Source: an uncultured Desulfosarcina sp. (GTDB lineage Bacteria; Desulfobacterota; Desulfobacteria; Desulfobacterales; Desulfosarcinaceae). Taken from it: 64,000 nucleotides of DNA. The notes under the pieces are model-generated. The model was given only the letters and a program-made list of their open reading frames with translations. It was not told the DNA's origin and searched no databases. The translations under genes and the position numbers were made by a program. This document shows, one piece after another, positions 8,901 to 15,898 of the stretch. The stretch's first letter is position 1. Every line of letters starts with the position of its first letter. The stretch lies in assembly GCF_963668215.1 (NCBI RefSeq), contig NZ_OY764190.1:4588001-4652000 (forward strand), written 5' to 3'.

Positions 8901-9920
8901 GTTCAGGAGGCTTTCACGGAAAACCTGCGTGACGTAGAGGTCACCGTACACTCCCGTTCCAGCAATGTGATCGGCATCATCGACAACGACGATTTCTTTG
9001 GCGATCTTGGTGGTTTTACCCTTGCGGTAAAAAACGTGCGGGGCGAGGCGCCGGATGCCATGGTGACCATGCACCGCCGCAAGGACGAAGTCATGGTGGA
9101 AGATGTGGCCAAGACCATCGGCCGGGAACTGCGCACCCGTTACCTCAATCCCCAGTGGATCCAAGGCATGAAGCAGGACAACTATGCCGGAGCCCGGGAG
9201 ATGTCCGAGTTCGTCGAGAACCTCTGGGGTTGGCAGGTCACGGTCAGCGACGCCGTGGACGCGGCCAAGTGGCAGCAGGTTCATCAGGTGTATGTGGAAG
9301 ACAAGTACGGTCAGGATATCAAAGCGTTCTTCAACCAACACAACCCCTGGGCCTATCAGTCCATCACCGCACGCATGCTGGAAGCTGTCCGCAAGGATTA
9401 CTGGAAGCCTGATGAGAAAATTACCAACAAGCTGGCCGTGGAGTACGCCGTCAATGTAATCGAGAAAGGCGTGGCCTGCTGCCATCATACCTGCAACAAC
9501 CCCATGCTCAACCAGATGGTGCTCAATATCATTTCCCTGCCGGGAATGTTGTCGCCGGAGATGGCGGAGAAATTCAAACTGGCCATCGAAAAAATGGCCA
9601 AGCAGTCCCTGGAGGAGCAGACCGCCGAGCGCAAGCAACTGGTGTCCCGGCTGGCCGAGATGGACCGGAAGGCGCCCGGCAAACCCAGTGACGCATCCGC
9701 GGCGCAGGACCCGGCCGAAAAAGCGGCGGAGCAAACCACGGGCAATGCTGTCGATAAAAAAGCGGCTCAGGAAGAAGTCGAAGGTTATAAAATGGAGGAT
9801 ATGGACAGTCAGGACGATACCAGCGTTCTGACCTCATCGGGCATCCAGTGGGCGGCGATGGTGTTCGTCATGCTGGTGCTGGGTGTGTTTGTCTGGGGCA
9901 TCCGCCGCAGACGGCAGTAA
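5946..9920 (+). CDS. Membrane-anchored periplasmic CobN/HmuS-like chelatase-family protein, copy 1
   Basis: This 1324-residue protein belongs to the CobN / magnesium-chelatase-H superfamily. Family signatures seen include DAMVHLGTHATYEWLPGK (residues 557-574), GSYGNGVSGRV and VHSRSSNVIGIIDNDDFF. Unlike cytoplasmic CobN it begins with a signal peptide (hydrophobic LTLFFLWLSSSMALA, about residues 13-28). It ends with a charged linker, one transmembrane helix (IQWAAMVFVMLVLGVFVWG) and basic RRRRQ, so almost all of it should be periplasmic. A Cys/His cluster CCHHTC sits at 1178-1183. No CobS/CobT or ChlI/ChlD ATPase partner is in the window; the genes after it encode a membrane protein, an ExbB-like channel and a DUF2149 protein, as in hmuSTUV. 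HmuS has been reported as a haem dechelatase in Bacteroidota. Metal removal from, or insertion into, a corrinoid or porphyrin is the likely reaction, but direction and substrate are unknown. Confidence 0.85.
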   Translation: MNPSTTKSIRVWGLTLFFLWLSSSMALAAKIAILEVDVYGYQLYQAIKQLDLPGDIETRMFSVQELEKNDPADKAFIGDCTVVFVDVMVEELAEYLIKNDLARGRYVYALNRGSDPKRLRENGFLFDREISKYGRGDIANVVNMVRLAVHRHIDDTVTYAPPKPRQRRGGRIYHPDAGKHFETTEDYKEWNASRDGYRSENPWVGVMFSVDALKPGIVEAADRLIRRLEAAEFNVLPCVGFERHTLAEVLKPSGGKAPVDLILTFGMKFATSITDEVRQALANLNVPVFNVNQIYMNTIEQWRQSEVGFGPFETVWAVATPEFSGAIEPTPLMGKIEISDPDTGRRLMVTGTIDETVAHLIPRLKNWIALQNKPNAEKKVAIIYYNHGGGKQNIGAAYLNVFRSLQIILNRMKNEGYDVQHMDKLTEEGIKDLVLSSGRHIGSWAPGELDDLLKSPDVERVTLEEYKTWFDTLPEAFKQKVIQDWGPPEDCKVMAADGKLFIPMVKLGNVVLMPEPTRSAGGAGREDEVKMYHDPYTYPTHQYIAGYLWIAKKFGADAMVHLGTHATYEWLPGKQAGLAPSDPPEIMTGAIPNIYPYIVDNVGEGMQAKRRGRAVIVDHLTPPVKEAELHHEYAKLHDLFHKYELAKYMGSETVPEYMKMIRDLIEETGIAKDLSLTEMNKEAMEEIHLYLHEIDANILPYGLHTYGKPYQPESAEETTQLIMKQNVDADPKQVRKDLDLSPVLEMENFLKALKGEYIAPGEGNDPLRNLPAIPTGKNFYGFSPNKVPSKAAWEVGKKAALQIIQKQLEKDGRYPEKVGVVLWAVETTRNEGVNESTILYLIGVEPVWNKNGRVTGSRVIPGPQLGRPRIDVLINPSCLYRDAFPNKLIYLDEAVQKALVQTDIENLLAKNSARIQQTLMETGMSKEEAGMQSRFRIFTQKTGSYGNGVSGRVHASAMWDDDTAVSDVFLKRNRFAVGQGQWSVPVQEAFTENLRDVEVTVHSRSSNVIGIIDNDDFFGDLGGFTLAVKNVRGEAPDAMVTMHRRKDEVMVEDVAKTIGRELRTRYLNPQWIQGMKQDNYAGAREMSEFVENLWGWQVTVSDAVDAAKWQQVHQVYVEDKYGQDIKAFFNQHNPWAYQSITARMLEAVRKDYWKPDEKITNKLAVEYAVNVIEKGVACCHHTCNNPMLNQMVLNIISLPGMLSPEMAEKFKLAIEKMAKQSLEEQTAERKQLVSRLAEMDRKAPGKPSDASAAQDPAEKAAEQTTGNAVDKKAAQEEVEGYKMEDMDSQDDTSVLTSSGIQWAAMVFVMLVLGVFVWGIRRRRQ
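7281..7723. repeat. Near-identical tract shared by the two CobN-like genes (copy 1, central)
   Basis: This 443-base stretch matches 13088-13530 (constant offset 5807) with about four differences by eye, while the sequence on both sides differs at many third positions. Three of the differences change the protein: Trp to Cys, Lys to Arg and Thr to Asn, going from copy 1 to copy 2. The sharp edges point to gene conversion rather than simple divergence. Confidence 0.85.
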
Positions 9921-9948
9921 AACATTAAAGGATATCATGATTTTTAAA
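9045..9948. repeat. Identical 904-base tract, copy 1 (3' end of CobN-like gene and start of next gene)
   Basis: This tract is the same as 14852-15755 (offset 5807) as far as I could compare by eye; the encoded C-terminal 290 or so residues and the surrounding frames are identical. It runs past the stop codon, through the spacer and the first four codons of the next gene, and then identity stops abruptly. Confidence 0.88.
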
Positions 9949-10683
9949 AGCCTTATTCTGGGCATTCTCTTCAGCATCAGCGTTTTTGCCGTTAAAAGCG
10001 GCATGGGGTTTTCCTATGTGATCCAGCGGCACAAAGGCAGCTGGTGGCGCTTGACCGCGGTCCTGGTGTTTGCAGCAACCTACGGCCTGGTGTTCCTCCT
10101 GGCGGCCCTGATTCTGCAACGGCTCGATCCGGTCCGCCACCTGCAGGCCATACAAACCTTCATGCAATCGGGAATGCTCATCCACATTCTCATGGCCGCC
10201 CTGATGTTGATTTGGGGCTGGGTCCTTCTGAAGCGGCGCCGCTCTGATGCCGCCAAAACCAGAGGGTGGCTGATTCTGGCAGCGCCCTGCCCAGTCTGCG
10301 CAACGGTGATTCTGCTGTCAATGGCCTTTTTGCGCGCCTTGCTTCCGGATCATTTCTCATGGCTTGTCCTTGGCCTTTATGCGTCGTTTATGCTGCTCGG
10401 ACTGCTGACCGCGTGGATCGCCGGGCTCTACCAGGAAGCGAGAGGCCAGCCATCCGAAACTCTTCTGGGCGGGGCCATGATGTTGATTGCCGCCTGGTTC
10501 CTGATATCGGTGACCGTGATGCCGCAGTTTGCCGATCTGGATAAAGTGTATCGCCTGGCCGACTATCATTCAGGCACACAGGTAAAACAAGCGTTTTCCT
10601 GGCTATGGGCAGCGGTTCTCCCCACCGTCGCCTTTATGCTGGGTTACGGGTTGACTCACCACAAGATAAGGAAAAAATCATGA
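9937..10683 (+). CDS. Seven-TM membrane protein, DUF2162/HmuT-like
   Basis: The 248-residue protein starts at the ATG after AAAGGA (9927-9932). Seven hydrophobic helices can be picked out (about residues 3-25, 36-64, 80-102, 110-136, 139-165, 173-197 and 218-240). Helix 4 carries APCPVCAT, a CxxC-type pair inside the membrane that could bind a metal or haem or form a disulfide. Its place between a CobN-like gene and an ExbB-like gene matches hmuT in hmuSTUV and DUF2162 transporters of methanogens. The assignment rests on topology and context rather than clear motifs. A role as a permease or membrane partner of the CobN-like protein is inferred. Its stop overlaps the next start (ATGA). A truncated relic of a second copy lies at 15744. 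Confidence 0.68.
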   Translation: MIFKSLILGILFSISVFAVKSGMGFSYVIQRHKGSWWRLTAVLVFAATYGLVFLLAALILQRLDPVRHLQAIQTFMQSGMLIHILMAALMLIWGWVLLKRRRSDAAKTRGWLILAAPCPVCATVILLSMAFLRALLPDHFSWLVLGLYASFMLLGLLTAWIAGLYQEARGQPSETLLGGAMMLIAAWFLISVTVMPQFADLDKVYRLADYHSGTQVKQAFSWLWAAVLPTVAFMLGYGLTHHKIRKKS

Positions 10684-11318
10684 TGGATCCGGGAGCATTG
10701 CTCAAAACCTTTATTTATCTCATATCCTCTTCGCTGCTTTACCCGGTGCTGCTGATGCTGAGTGCGCTGGTGTTGCTGATCATCGCCTACGCCGGATCCT
10801 TTTTATCCGAGTGGCTGGAAAGGGTCCGGCTGAAGGGCTGTTCGGCCCAAGATCTGCCAAGTCTGATTAGGACCGGTGATGCTTCGGCCGTTTTCTCCCA
10901 TAGGGTCAACCGGTTTATCATGACCTTGCATGCCACTGCGGATGGAACGATGGTTAAGGCCGTTGCCGTGGAGAACCTGCTCCAGGACACCTCCCTGAAG
11001 TTGTGGAAATCAATGGACCGGTTGCGGATACTGGTAAGGGCGGCGCCCTCTCTGGGATTGATTGGTACCCTCATTCCCATGGGAACGGGATTGGCCGCCC
11101 TGGGCCAGGGTGACATGACCAAGTTGACTACCGATCTGGTGATCGCCTTTACCACCACGGTGGTCGGTCTTGCCATTGGTACTGCCGCTTTTTTCTTCTA
11201 TACCATTCGCCGGCGCTGGGTCGAGGAAGATATAAAAAACATGGAGCTGGCCACTGAACTGGTCATGGAAGAAAGAGAAAGGGTGGACCATGCAATATTT
11301 GCAGCAGAGAAGAATTAG
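10680..11318 (+). CDS. MotA/TolQ/ExbB-family proton channel subunit, HmuU-like
   Basis: The 212-residue protein overlaps the preceding gene by four bases. It has the three-helix layout of ExbB/TolQ: helix 1 at about residues 13-42, a long cytoplasmic stretch, then helices 2 and 3 (PSLGLIGTLIPMGTGLAAL, and TTDLVIAFTTTVVGLAIGTA with its conserved Thr run). These proteins form proton channels in the inner membrane with ExbD/TolR-type partners. The next gene, overlapping by 29 bases, encodes a DUF2149 protein that can be that partner. A separate, ordinary exbB for TonB sits at 36145-36783, so this one is probably dedicated to the CobN-like machine. Confidence 0.85.
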   Translation: MMDPGALLKTFIYLISSSLLYPVLLMLSALVLLIIAYAGSFLSEWLERVRLKGCSAQDLPSLIRTGDASAVFSHRVNRFIMTLHATADGTMVKAVAVENLLQDTSLKLWKSMDRLRILVRAAPSLGLIGTLIPMGTGLAALGQGDMTKLTTDLVIAFTTTVVGLAIGTAAFFFYTIRRRWVEEDIKNMELATELVMEERERVDHAIFAAEKN

Positions 11319-11667
11319 GAAATCCGGTCGGGCTTTCGGCGATCAGGCCTTCAGGGACGACGATCCCATGACCGGCGTGGCCAACCTGTTCGACATCGGA
11401 CTGGTGTTTATTGTCGGCCTGCTCATGACCCTTTTCAGCGCCTATCATCTTCAGGATCTCTTCGATAACACGTCCGAGATGACCATCATGAAAAAACGCG
11501 CCACCGGAGAGATGGATATCATCGTCAAGAAGGGCACCCAGATCAAGGCCACCCGGGTGACAAGTGAAGCCGCCAAGGGCCGCGGCAACCGACTGGGAGT
11601 GGCCTATCGCCTAGAAGACGGATCCATGGTTTACGTCCCGGACGATGCCGAAAGTGTAGAACCATAG
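11290..11667 (+). CDS. DUF2149 protein, HmuV-like, ExbD-like topology
   Basis: The 125-residue protein has a short basic cytoplasmic start, the family phrase DDDPMTGVANLFD, one transmembrane helix (about residues 33-53, FDIGLVFIVGLLMTLFSAY) and a soluble domain of about 70 residues that would be periplasmic. An aspartate at the start of the helix is followed by a Leu/Val-rich stretch, like the proton-carrying Asp of ExbD/TolR (FIDVMLVLL). That resemblance, and the overlap with the ExbB-like gene, suggest an ExbD-type stator partner. The function of DUF2149 has not to my knowledge been established. Confidence 0.82.
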   Translation: MQYLQQRRIRKSGRAFGDQAFRDDDPMTGVANLFDIGLVFIVGLLMTLFSAYHLQDLFDNTSEMTIMKKRATGEMDIIVKKGTQIKATRVTSEAAKGRGNRLGVAYRLEDGSMVYVPDDAESVEP

Positions 11668-11761
11668 CCACATCTTCCGTACCTTTGCCCAAAGTGAGCG
11701 CCAAGGCCTTGGGCACATTGCTGGCCGGCGTTACAGATCAGAAAACTGAAAGGAAACGGCA
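11668..11761 (+). pseudogene. Relic of the 3' end of a second btuF-cbiZ gene
   Basis: The spacer ahead of the second CobN-like gene reads like the last 90 or so bases of the BtuF-CbiZ gene just ahead of the first one (5850-5945). Shared stretches include TCCGTACC, GCCAAGG(C/T)(T/C)TTGGGC and CATTG(G/C)TGGCCGGC, in the same order and spacing relative to the following start. No open frame remains. It shows that the duplication unit once included btuF-cbiZ. Confidence 0.72.
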
Positions 11762-14700
11762 ATGATCGTCCCGACTGCCCGAAGTCTCCGTACCGTTGGA
11801 TTCGCCCTGTTCATCCTCCTGCTTTCTTTATCTTCGGCCGGAGCAGCAAAAATCGCCGTCCTGGAAGTTGACATCTACAGCTACCAGCTTTACCAGGCGA
11901 TCAAAGGCCTCAATCTTCCCGCTTCCATCGAAACCCGCATGTTTACGGTGGAGGAACTCGGAGACAACCCGGAGGCCAAGGCCTATATCGCCGACTGCGA
12001 AGTGGTCTTCGTCGATGTGATGATGGATAAGCTCGCCGACTACATGGTGGACAACGACCTGCTCGAGGGCCGGGCCGTCTATGCCACCAACCACGGCGGG
12101 GATCCGGAAAAACTGGCTGAGGAGGGTTTTCGCTTCGACAAGGAGATCATGCAATACGGCCGGAGCGTGGAAAATACCATCAACATGATCCGCCTGGCGG
12201 TGCATCGACATATCGACAATGCCGTGACCTACGATCCGCCGGTGAAACGCAAACCTGGGGGCATGATCTATCATCCGGAGGCTCCTAAAAGATTCAAAGA
12301 TACGGCGGCCTATAAAAAATGGAACATGATCCGCAGCCACTACCGTCCCGAAAATCCCTGGGTGGGAATTCTTCTCTCGGTGGACAGCCTGCAGGCGGGA
12401 CATGCGGAAGCCACCGACAAACTTATTCGGAAAATCGAAAAGGCCGGTTTCAATGTCCTGCCCACCATCGGCTGGGAAAGCCGGGCCTTGTCCGAGGTCT
12501 TCAAACCGGAAAATGGCCAACCTCCGGTGGATATCCTGATCACCTTCGGCATGAAGTTCGCGTCCACAATCACCAACGACGTGCGGCAGGGCCTGATTGA
12601 TCTGGATGTGCCGGTGATCAATGTCATACGTCCCTATCTTGAAAGCATCGATGAATGGCGCCAAAGCGACATCGGCTTCGGGCCCTTCGAGGTGGTCTGG
12701 GCCGTGGCTACCCCGGAATTCTCCGGCGCCATCGAACCCACGCCCCTCATCGGCAAGACCCAGATCGTCGATCCGGACACCGGGCGGCGTCTGATGGTCC
12801 ACGACACCATCGACGAGACGGTGGGTCATCTCATCCCGCGCCTGAAAAAATGGGTTGCGCTGCGTCGCAAGCCCAATACGGATAAAAAGGTGGCCGTCCT
12901 CTACTACAACCATAGCGGGGGCAAACAGAACATCGGTGCCGCCTACCTGAACGTATTTCGAAGCCTTCAGATCATTCTGCACCGCATGAAAAGCGAGGGC
13001 TACGATGTCCAGCACATGGACAAGCTCACCGAAGAAGGCATCAAGGATCTAGTGTTGAGCAGCGGCCGCCACATCGGTTCCTGGGCCCCGGGAGAACTCG
13101 ACGACCTGCTAAAATCTCCGGATGTGGAACGGGTGACCCTGGAAGAATACAAAACCTGTTTCGATACCCTTCCCGAGGCGTTCAAACAAAAGGTCATCCA
13201 AGACTGGGGGCCGCCCGAAGACTGCAGGGTCATGGCGGCGGACGGCAAGCTTTTTATCCCCATGGTCAAGCTGGGCAATGTGGTACTGATGCCCGAGCCT
13301 ACCCGCAGCGCCGGAGGGGCCGGACGGGAAGACGAGGTCAAGATGTACCATGATCCGTATACCTATCCCAATCATCAATACATTGCCGGGTATCTCTGGA
13401 TCGCCAAGAAGTTCGGGGCTGATGCCATGGTGCACCTGGGCACCCATGCAACCTATGAATGGCTTCCGGGCAAACAGGCCGGCCTGGCGCCCTCGGACCC
13501 TCCCGAGATCATGACCGGCGCCATCCCCAACATCTACCCTTATATCGTGGACGACGTGGGCGAAGGCATGCAGGCCAAGCGCCGGGGACGCGCGGTGATC
13601 CTCGACCACCTGACCCCCCCCATGAAGGAGGCCGACCTATACAGCGAGTACAGCGAACTCCACGACCTGTTTCACAAATACGAGATCGCCGTTGCCAACG
13701 GCAGCGAGACGGCGCCCGAGTATATGAAGACCATCCGCGACCTCATCGAGGCCACCGGCATTGCCAACGACCTCCGCATCACCGAGATGACGGAGGAGGC
13801 CATGGAAGAAATTCATCTTTACCTGCATGAAATTGACAACAACAGCTTGCCTTACGGACTGCACACGTACGGCAATCCTTATACACCGGAAGCAGCTGAA
13901 GAAACGGTCCAACTGATTCTTAAGCAGAATCCCGAGGCAGAGCCGTCCCAGGTGCGTAAAGACATTGACGCGTCGCCGGTGCAGGAGGCAACCAATTTTA
14001 TCCGTGGATTGAACGGTAAATACATAGCGCCGGGAGAAGGCAACGATCCCCTGCGCAACCTGCCGTCCATCCCCACAGGAAGGAATTTTTACGGCTTTTC
14101 GCCGGCCAAGATCCCCTCCAAGGCGGCCTGGGAGATCGGCAAACAGGCCGCCATCCAAATGATCGAGACCAAACTCAAAAAGGACGGCAAATACCCGCAG
14201 AAAGTAGGCGTGGTGCTGTGGGCCATGGAAACCACCCGCAACGAGGGGGTCAACGAAAGCACTGTCCTCTACCTCATGGGGATGGAGCCGGTATGGGATG
14301 CCATGGGCCGCGTCAAGGACAGCCGGGTCATCCCCGGTTCTGAACTGGGTCGCCCGCGTATCGATGTGCTCATCAATCCCTCCGGACTCTACCGTGATGT
14401 CTTTCCCAGCAAACTCATCTTTTTGGACCAGGCGGTCCAAAAAGCCATGGTTCAGACGGATATTGAGAATCTAATCGCTCAAAACAAGGCGACCATTAAA
14501 AAGGCGCTGATGAATACGGGCATGGACGAAAAAGAGGCTGAAACCCAGTCGCGTTTTCGTATCTTTACAGAGAAGGTCGGCTCTTACGGCAACGGGGTCA
14601 GCGGCCGGGTCCACAACTCGGCCATGTGGGACTCCGATGAAGCCGTCAGCAGCACCTATCTGAATCGTGTCCAGTACGCCGTGGGCCAGGGCAAGTGGGC

Positions 14701-15727
14701 TGTTCCGGTCAAGGAGGCTTTCACCGAGAATCTGCGCGGAGTAGACATAGCCGTGCATTCGCGTTCCAGCAATGTGATCGGCATCGTGGACACCGATGAT
14801 TTCTTCGAATACCTGGGCGGCATGACCCTGGCAGTGAAACATGTCAAAGGTGAGGCGCCGGATGCCATGGTGACCATGCACCGCCGCAAGGACGAAGTCA
14901 TGGTGGAAGATGTGGCCAAGACCATCGGCCGGGAACTGCGCACCCGTTACCTCAATCCCCAGTGGATCCAAGGCATGAAGCAGGACAACTATGCCGGAGC
15001 CCGGGAGATGTCCGAGTTCGTCGAGAACCTCTGGGGTTGGCAGGTCACGGTCAGCGACGCCGTGGACGCGGCCAAGTGGCAGCAGGTTCATCAGGTGTAT
15101 GTGGAAGACAAGTACGGTCAGGATATCAAAGCGTTCTTCAACCAACACAACCCCTGGGCCTATCAGTCCATCACCGCACGCATGCTGGAAGCTGTCCGCA
15201 AGGATTACTGGAAGCCTGATGAGAAAATTACCAACAAGCTGGCCGTGGAGTACGCCGTCAATGTAATCGAGAAAGGCGTGGCCTGCTGCCATCATACCTG
15301 CAACAACCCCATGCTCAACCAGATGGTGCTCAATATCATTTCCCTGCCGGGAATGTTGTCGCCGGAGATGGCGGAGAAATTCAAACTGGCCATCGAAAAA
15401 ATGGCCAAGCAGTCCCTGGAGGAGCAGACCGCCGAGCGCAAGCAACTGGTGTCCCGGCTGGCCGAGATGGACCGGAAGGCGCCCGGCAAACCCAGTGACG
15501 CATCCGCGGCGCAGGACCCGGCCGAAAAAGCGGCGGAGCAAACCACGGGCAATGCTGTCGATAAAAAAGCGGCTCAGGAAGAAGTCGAAGGTTATAAAAT
15601 GGAGGATATGGACAGTCAGGACGATACCAGCGTTCTGACCTCATCGGGCATCCAGTGGGCGGCGATGGTGTTCGTCATGCTGGTGCTGGGTGTGTTTGTC
15701 TGGGGCATCCGCCGCAGACGGCAGTAA
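11762..15727 (+). CDS. Membrane-anchored periplasmic CobN/HmuS-like chelatase-family protein, copy 2
   Basis: The 1321-residue paralogue of the protein at 5946 has the same layout: signal peptide (LFILLLSLSSAGAAKI), CobN core with HLGTHATYEWLPGK, CCHHTC near the C-terminus, and a C-terminal membrane helix with RRRRQ. The N-terminal third and the region around residues 640-1030 have diverged, whereas a central tract and the last 290 or so residues are nearly or fully identical to copy 1. In the central tract copy 2 has Cys where copy 1 has Trp (KTCFDT versus KTWFDT). The frame is intact, so it is probably functional, perhaps with a different substrate recognised by the diverged parts. It has no T/U/V genes of its own and may share those of copy 1. 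Confidence 0.85.
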   Translation: MIVPTARSLRTVGFALFILLLSLSSAGAAKIAVLEVDIYSYQLYQAIKGLNLPASIETRMFTVEELGDNPEAKAYIADCEVVFVDVMMDKLADYMVDNDLLEGRAVYATNHGGDPEKLAEEGFRFDKEIMQYGRSVENTINMIRLAVHRHIDNAVTYDPPVKRKPGGMIYHPEAPKRFKDTAAYKKWNMIRSHYRPENPWVGILLSVDSLQAGHAEATDKLIRKIEKAGFNVLPTIGWESRALSEVFKPENGQPPVDILITFGMKFASTITNDVRQGLIDLDVPVINVIRPYLESIDEWRQSDIGFGPFEVVWAVATPEFSGAIEPTPLIGKTQIVDPDTGRRLMVHDTIDETVGHLIPRLKKWVALRRKPNTDKKVAVLYYNHSGGKQNIGAAYLNVFRSLQIILHRMKSEGYDVQHMDKLTEEGIKDLVLSSGRHIGSWAPGELDDLLKSPDVERVTLEEYKTCFDTLPEAFKQKVIQDWGPPEDCRVMAADGKLFIPMVKLGNVVLMPEPTRSAGGAGREDEVKMYHDPYTYPNHQYIAGYLWIAKKFGADAMVHLGTHATYEWLPGKQAGLAPSDPPEIMTGAIPNIYPYIVDDVGEGMQAKRRGRAVILDHLTPPMKEADLYSEYSELHDLFHKYEIAVANGSETAPEYMKTIRDLIEATGIANDLRITEMTEEAMEEIHLYLHEIDNNSLPYGLHTYGNPYTPEAAEETVQLILKQNPEAEPSQVRKDIDASPVQEATNFIRGLNGKYIAPGEGNDPLRNLPSIPTGRNFYGFSPAKIPSKAAWEIGKQAAIQMIETKLKKDGKYPQKVGVVLWAMETTRNEGVNESTVLYLMGMEPVWDAMGRVKDSRVIPGSELGRPRIDVLINPSGLYRDVFPSKLIFLDQAVQKAMVQTDIENLIAQNKATIKKALMNTGMDEKEAETQSRFRIFTEKVGSYGNGVSGRVHNSAMWDSDEAVSSTYLNRVQYAVGQGKWAVPVKEAFTENLRGVDIAVHSRSSNVIGIVDTDDFFEYLGGMTLAVKHVKGEAPDAMVTMHRRKDEVMVEDVAKTIGRELRTRYLNPQWIQGMKQDNYAGAREMSEFVENLWGWQVTVSDAVDAAKWQQVHQVYVEDKYGQDIKAFFNQHNPWAYQSITARMLEAVRKDYWKPDEKITNKLAVEYAVNVIEKGVACCHHTCNNPMLNQMVLNIISLPGMLSPEMAEKFKLAIEKMAKQSLEEQTAERKQLVSRLAEMDRKAPGKPSDASAAQDPAEKAAEQTTGNAVDKKAAQEEVEGYKMEDMDSQDDTSVLTSSGIQWAAMVFVMLVLGVFVWGIRRRRQ
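13088..13530. repeat. Near-identical tract shared by the two CobN-like genes (copy 2, central)
   Basis: Partner of 7281-7723; about four differences in 443 bases, against many in the flanks. Confidence 0.85.
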
Positions 15728-15755
15728 AACATTAAAGGATATCATGATTTTTAAA
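14852..15755. repeat. Identical 904-base tract, copy 2
   Basis: Partner of 9045-9948. It ends at ATGATTTTTAAA, after which the downstream gene of copy 1 is replaced by a short scrambled remnant. Confidence 0.88.
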
Positions 15756-15898
15756 TATGCAATCCGGAATGCTCGTACACATGGCCAGGGCCGTCCTGAT
15801 GATCCCTGTACTTTCTCTTTCTCCGGCCGGTCCAAAAGAATTTTTTTGGCATATCTGATTTCTGTTTCGATTCCATCCATGTGGCGCGGGTGTTGTAA
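15744..15898 (+). pseudogene. Deleted relic of a second 7-TM (DUF2162/HmuT-like) gene
   Basis: The first 12 bases are the start of the gene at 9937 (ATGATTTTTAAA). They jump directly to sequence resembling an internal part of the same gene (10163-10207): ATGCAATC.GGAATGCTC.T.CACAT, then GGCC..CCTGATG. The rest, up to the adaptor gene at 15899, has no open frame and no recognisable content. A large internal deletion therefore removed most of this gene and the ExbB-like and DUF2149 genes that should follow. Confidence 0.68.

Noticed and set aside
8346..9734. Long open frame on the minus strand inside the CobN-like gene (and its twin at 14471-15541)
   Set aside because: It is an antisense shadow of a highly biased coding frame, has no recognisable protein features, and the plus-strand protein is clearly conserved.
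5946..9920. Ordinary ATP-dependent cytoplasmic cobaltochelatase CobN
   Set aside because: It has a signal peptide and a C-terminal membrane anchor, no CobS/CobT gene is in the window, and its neighbours match hmuTUV instead.
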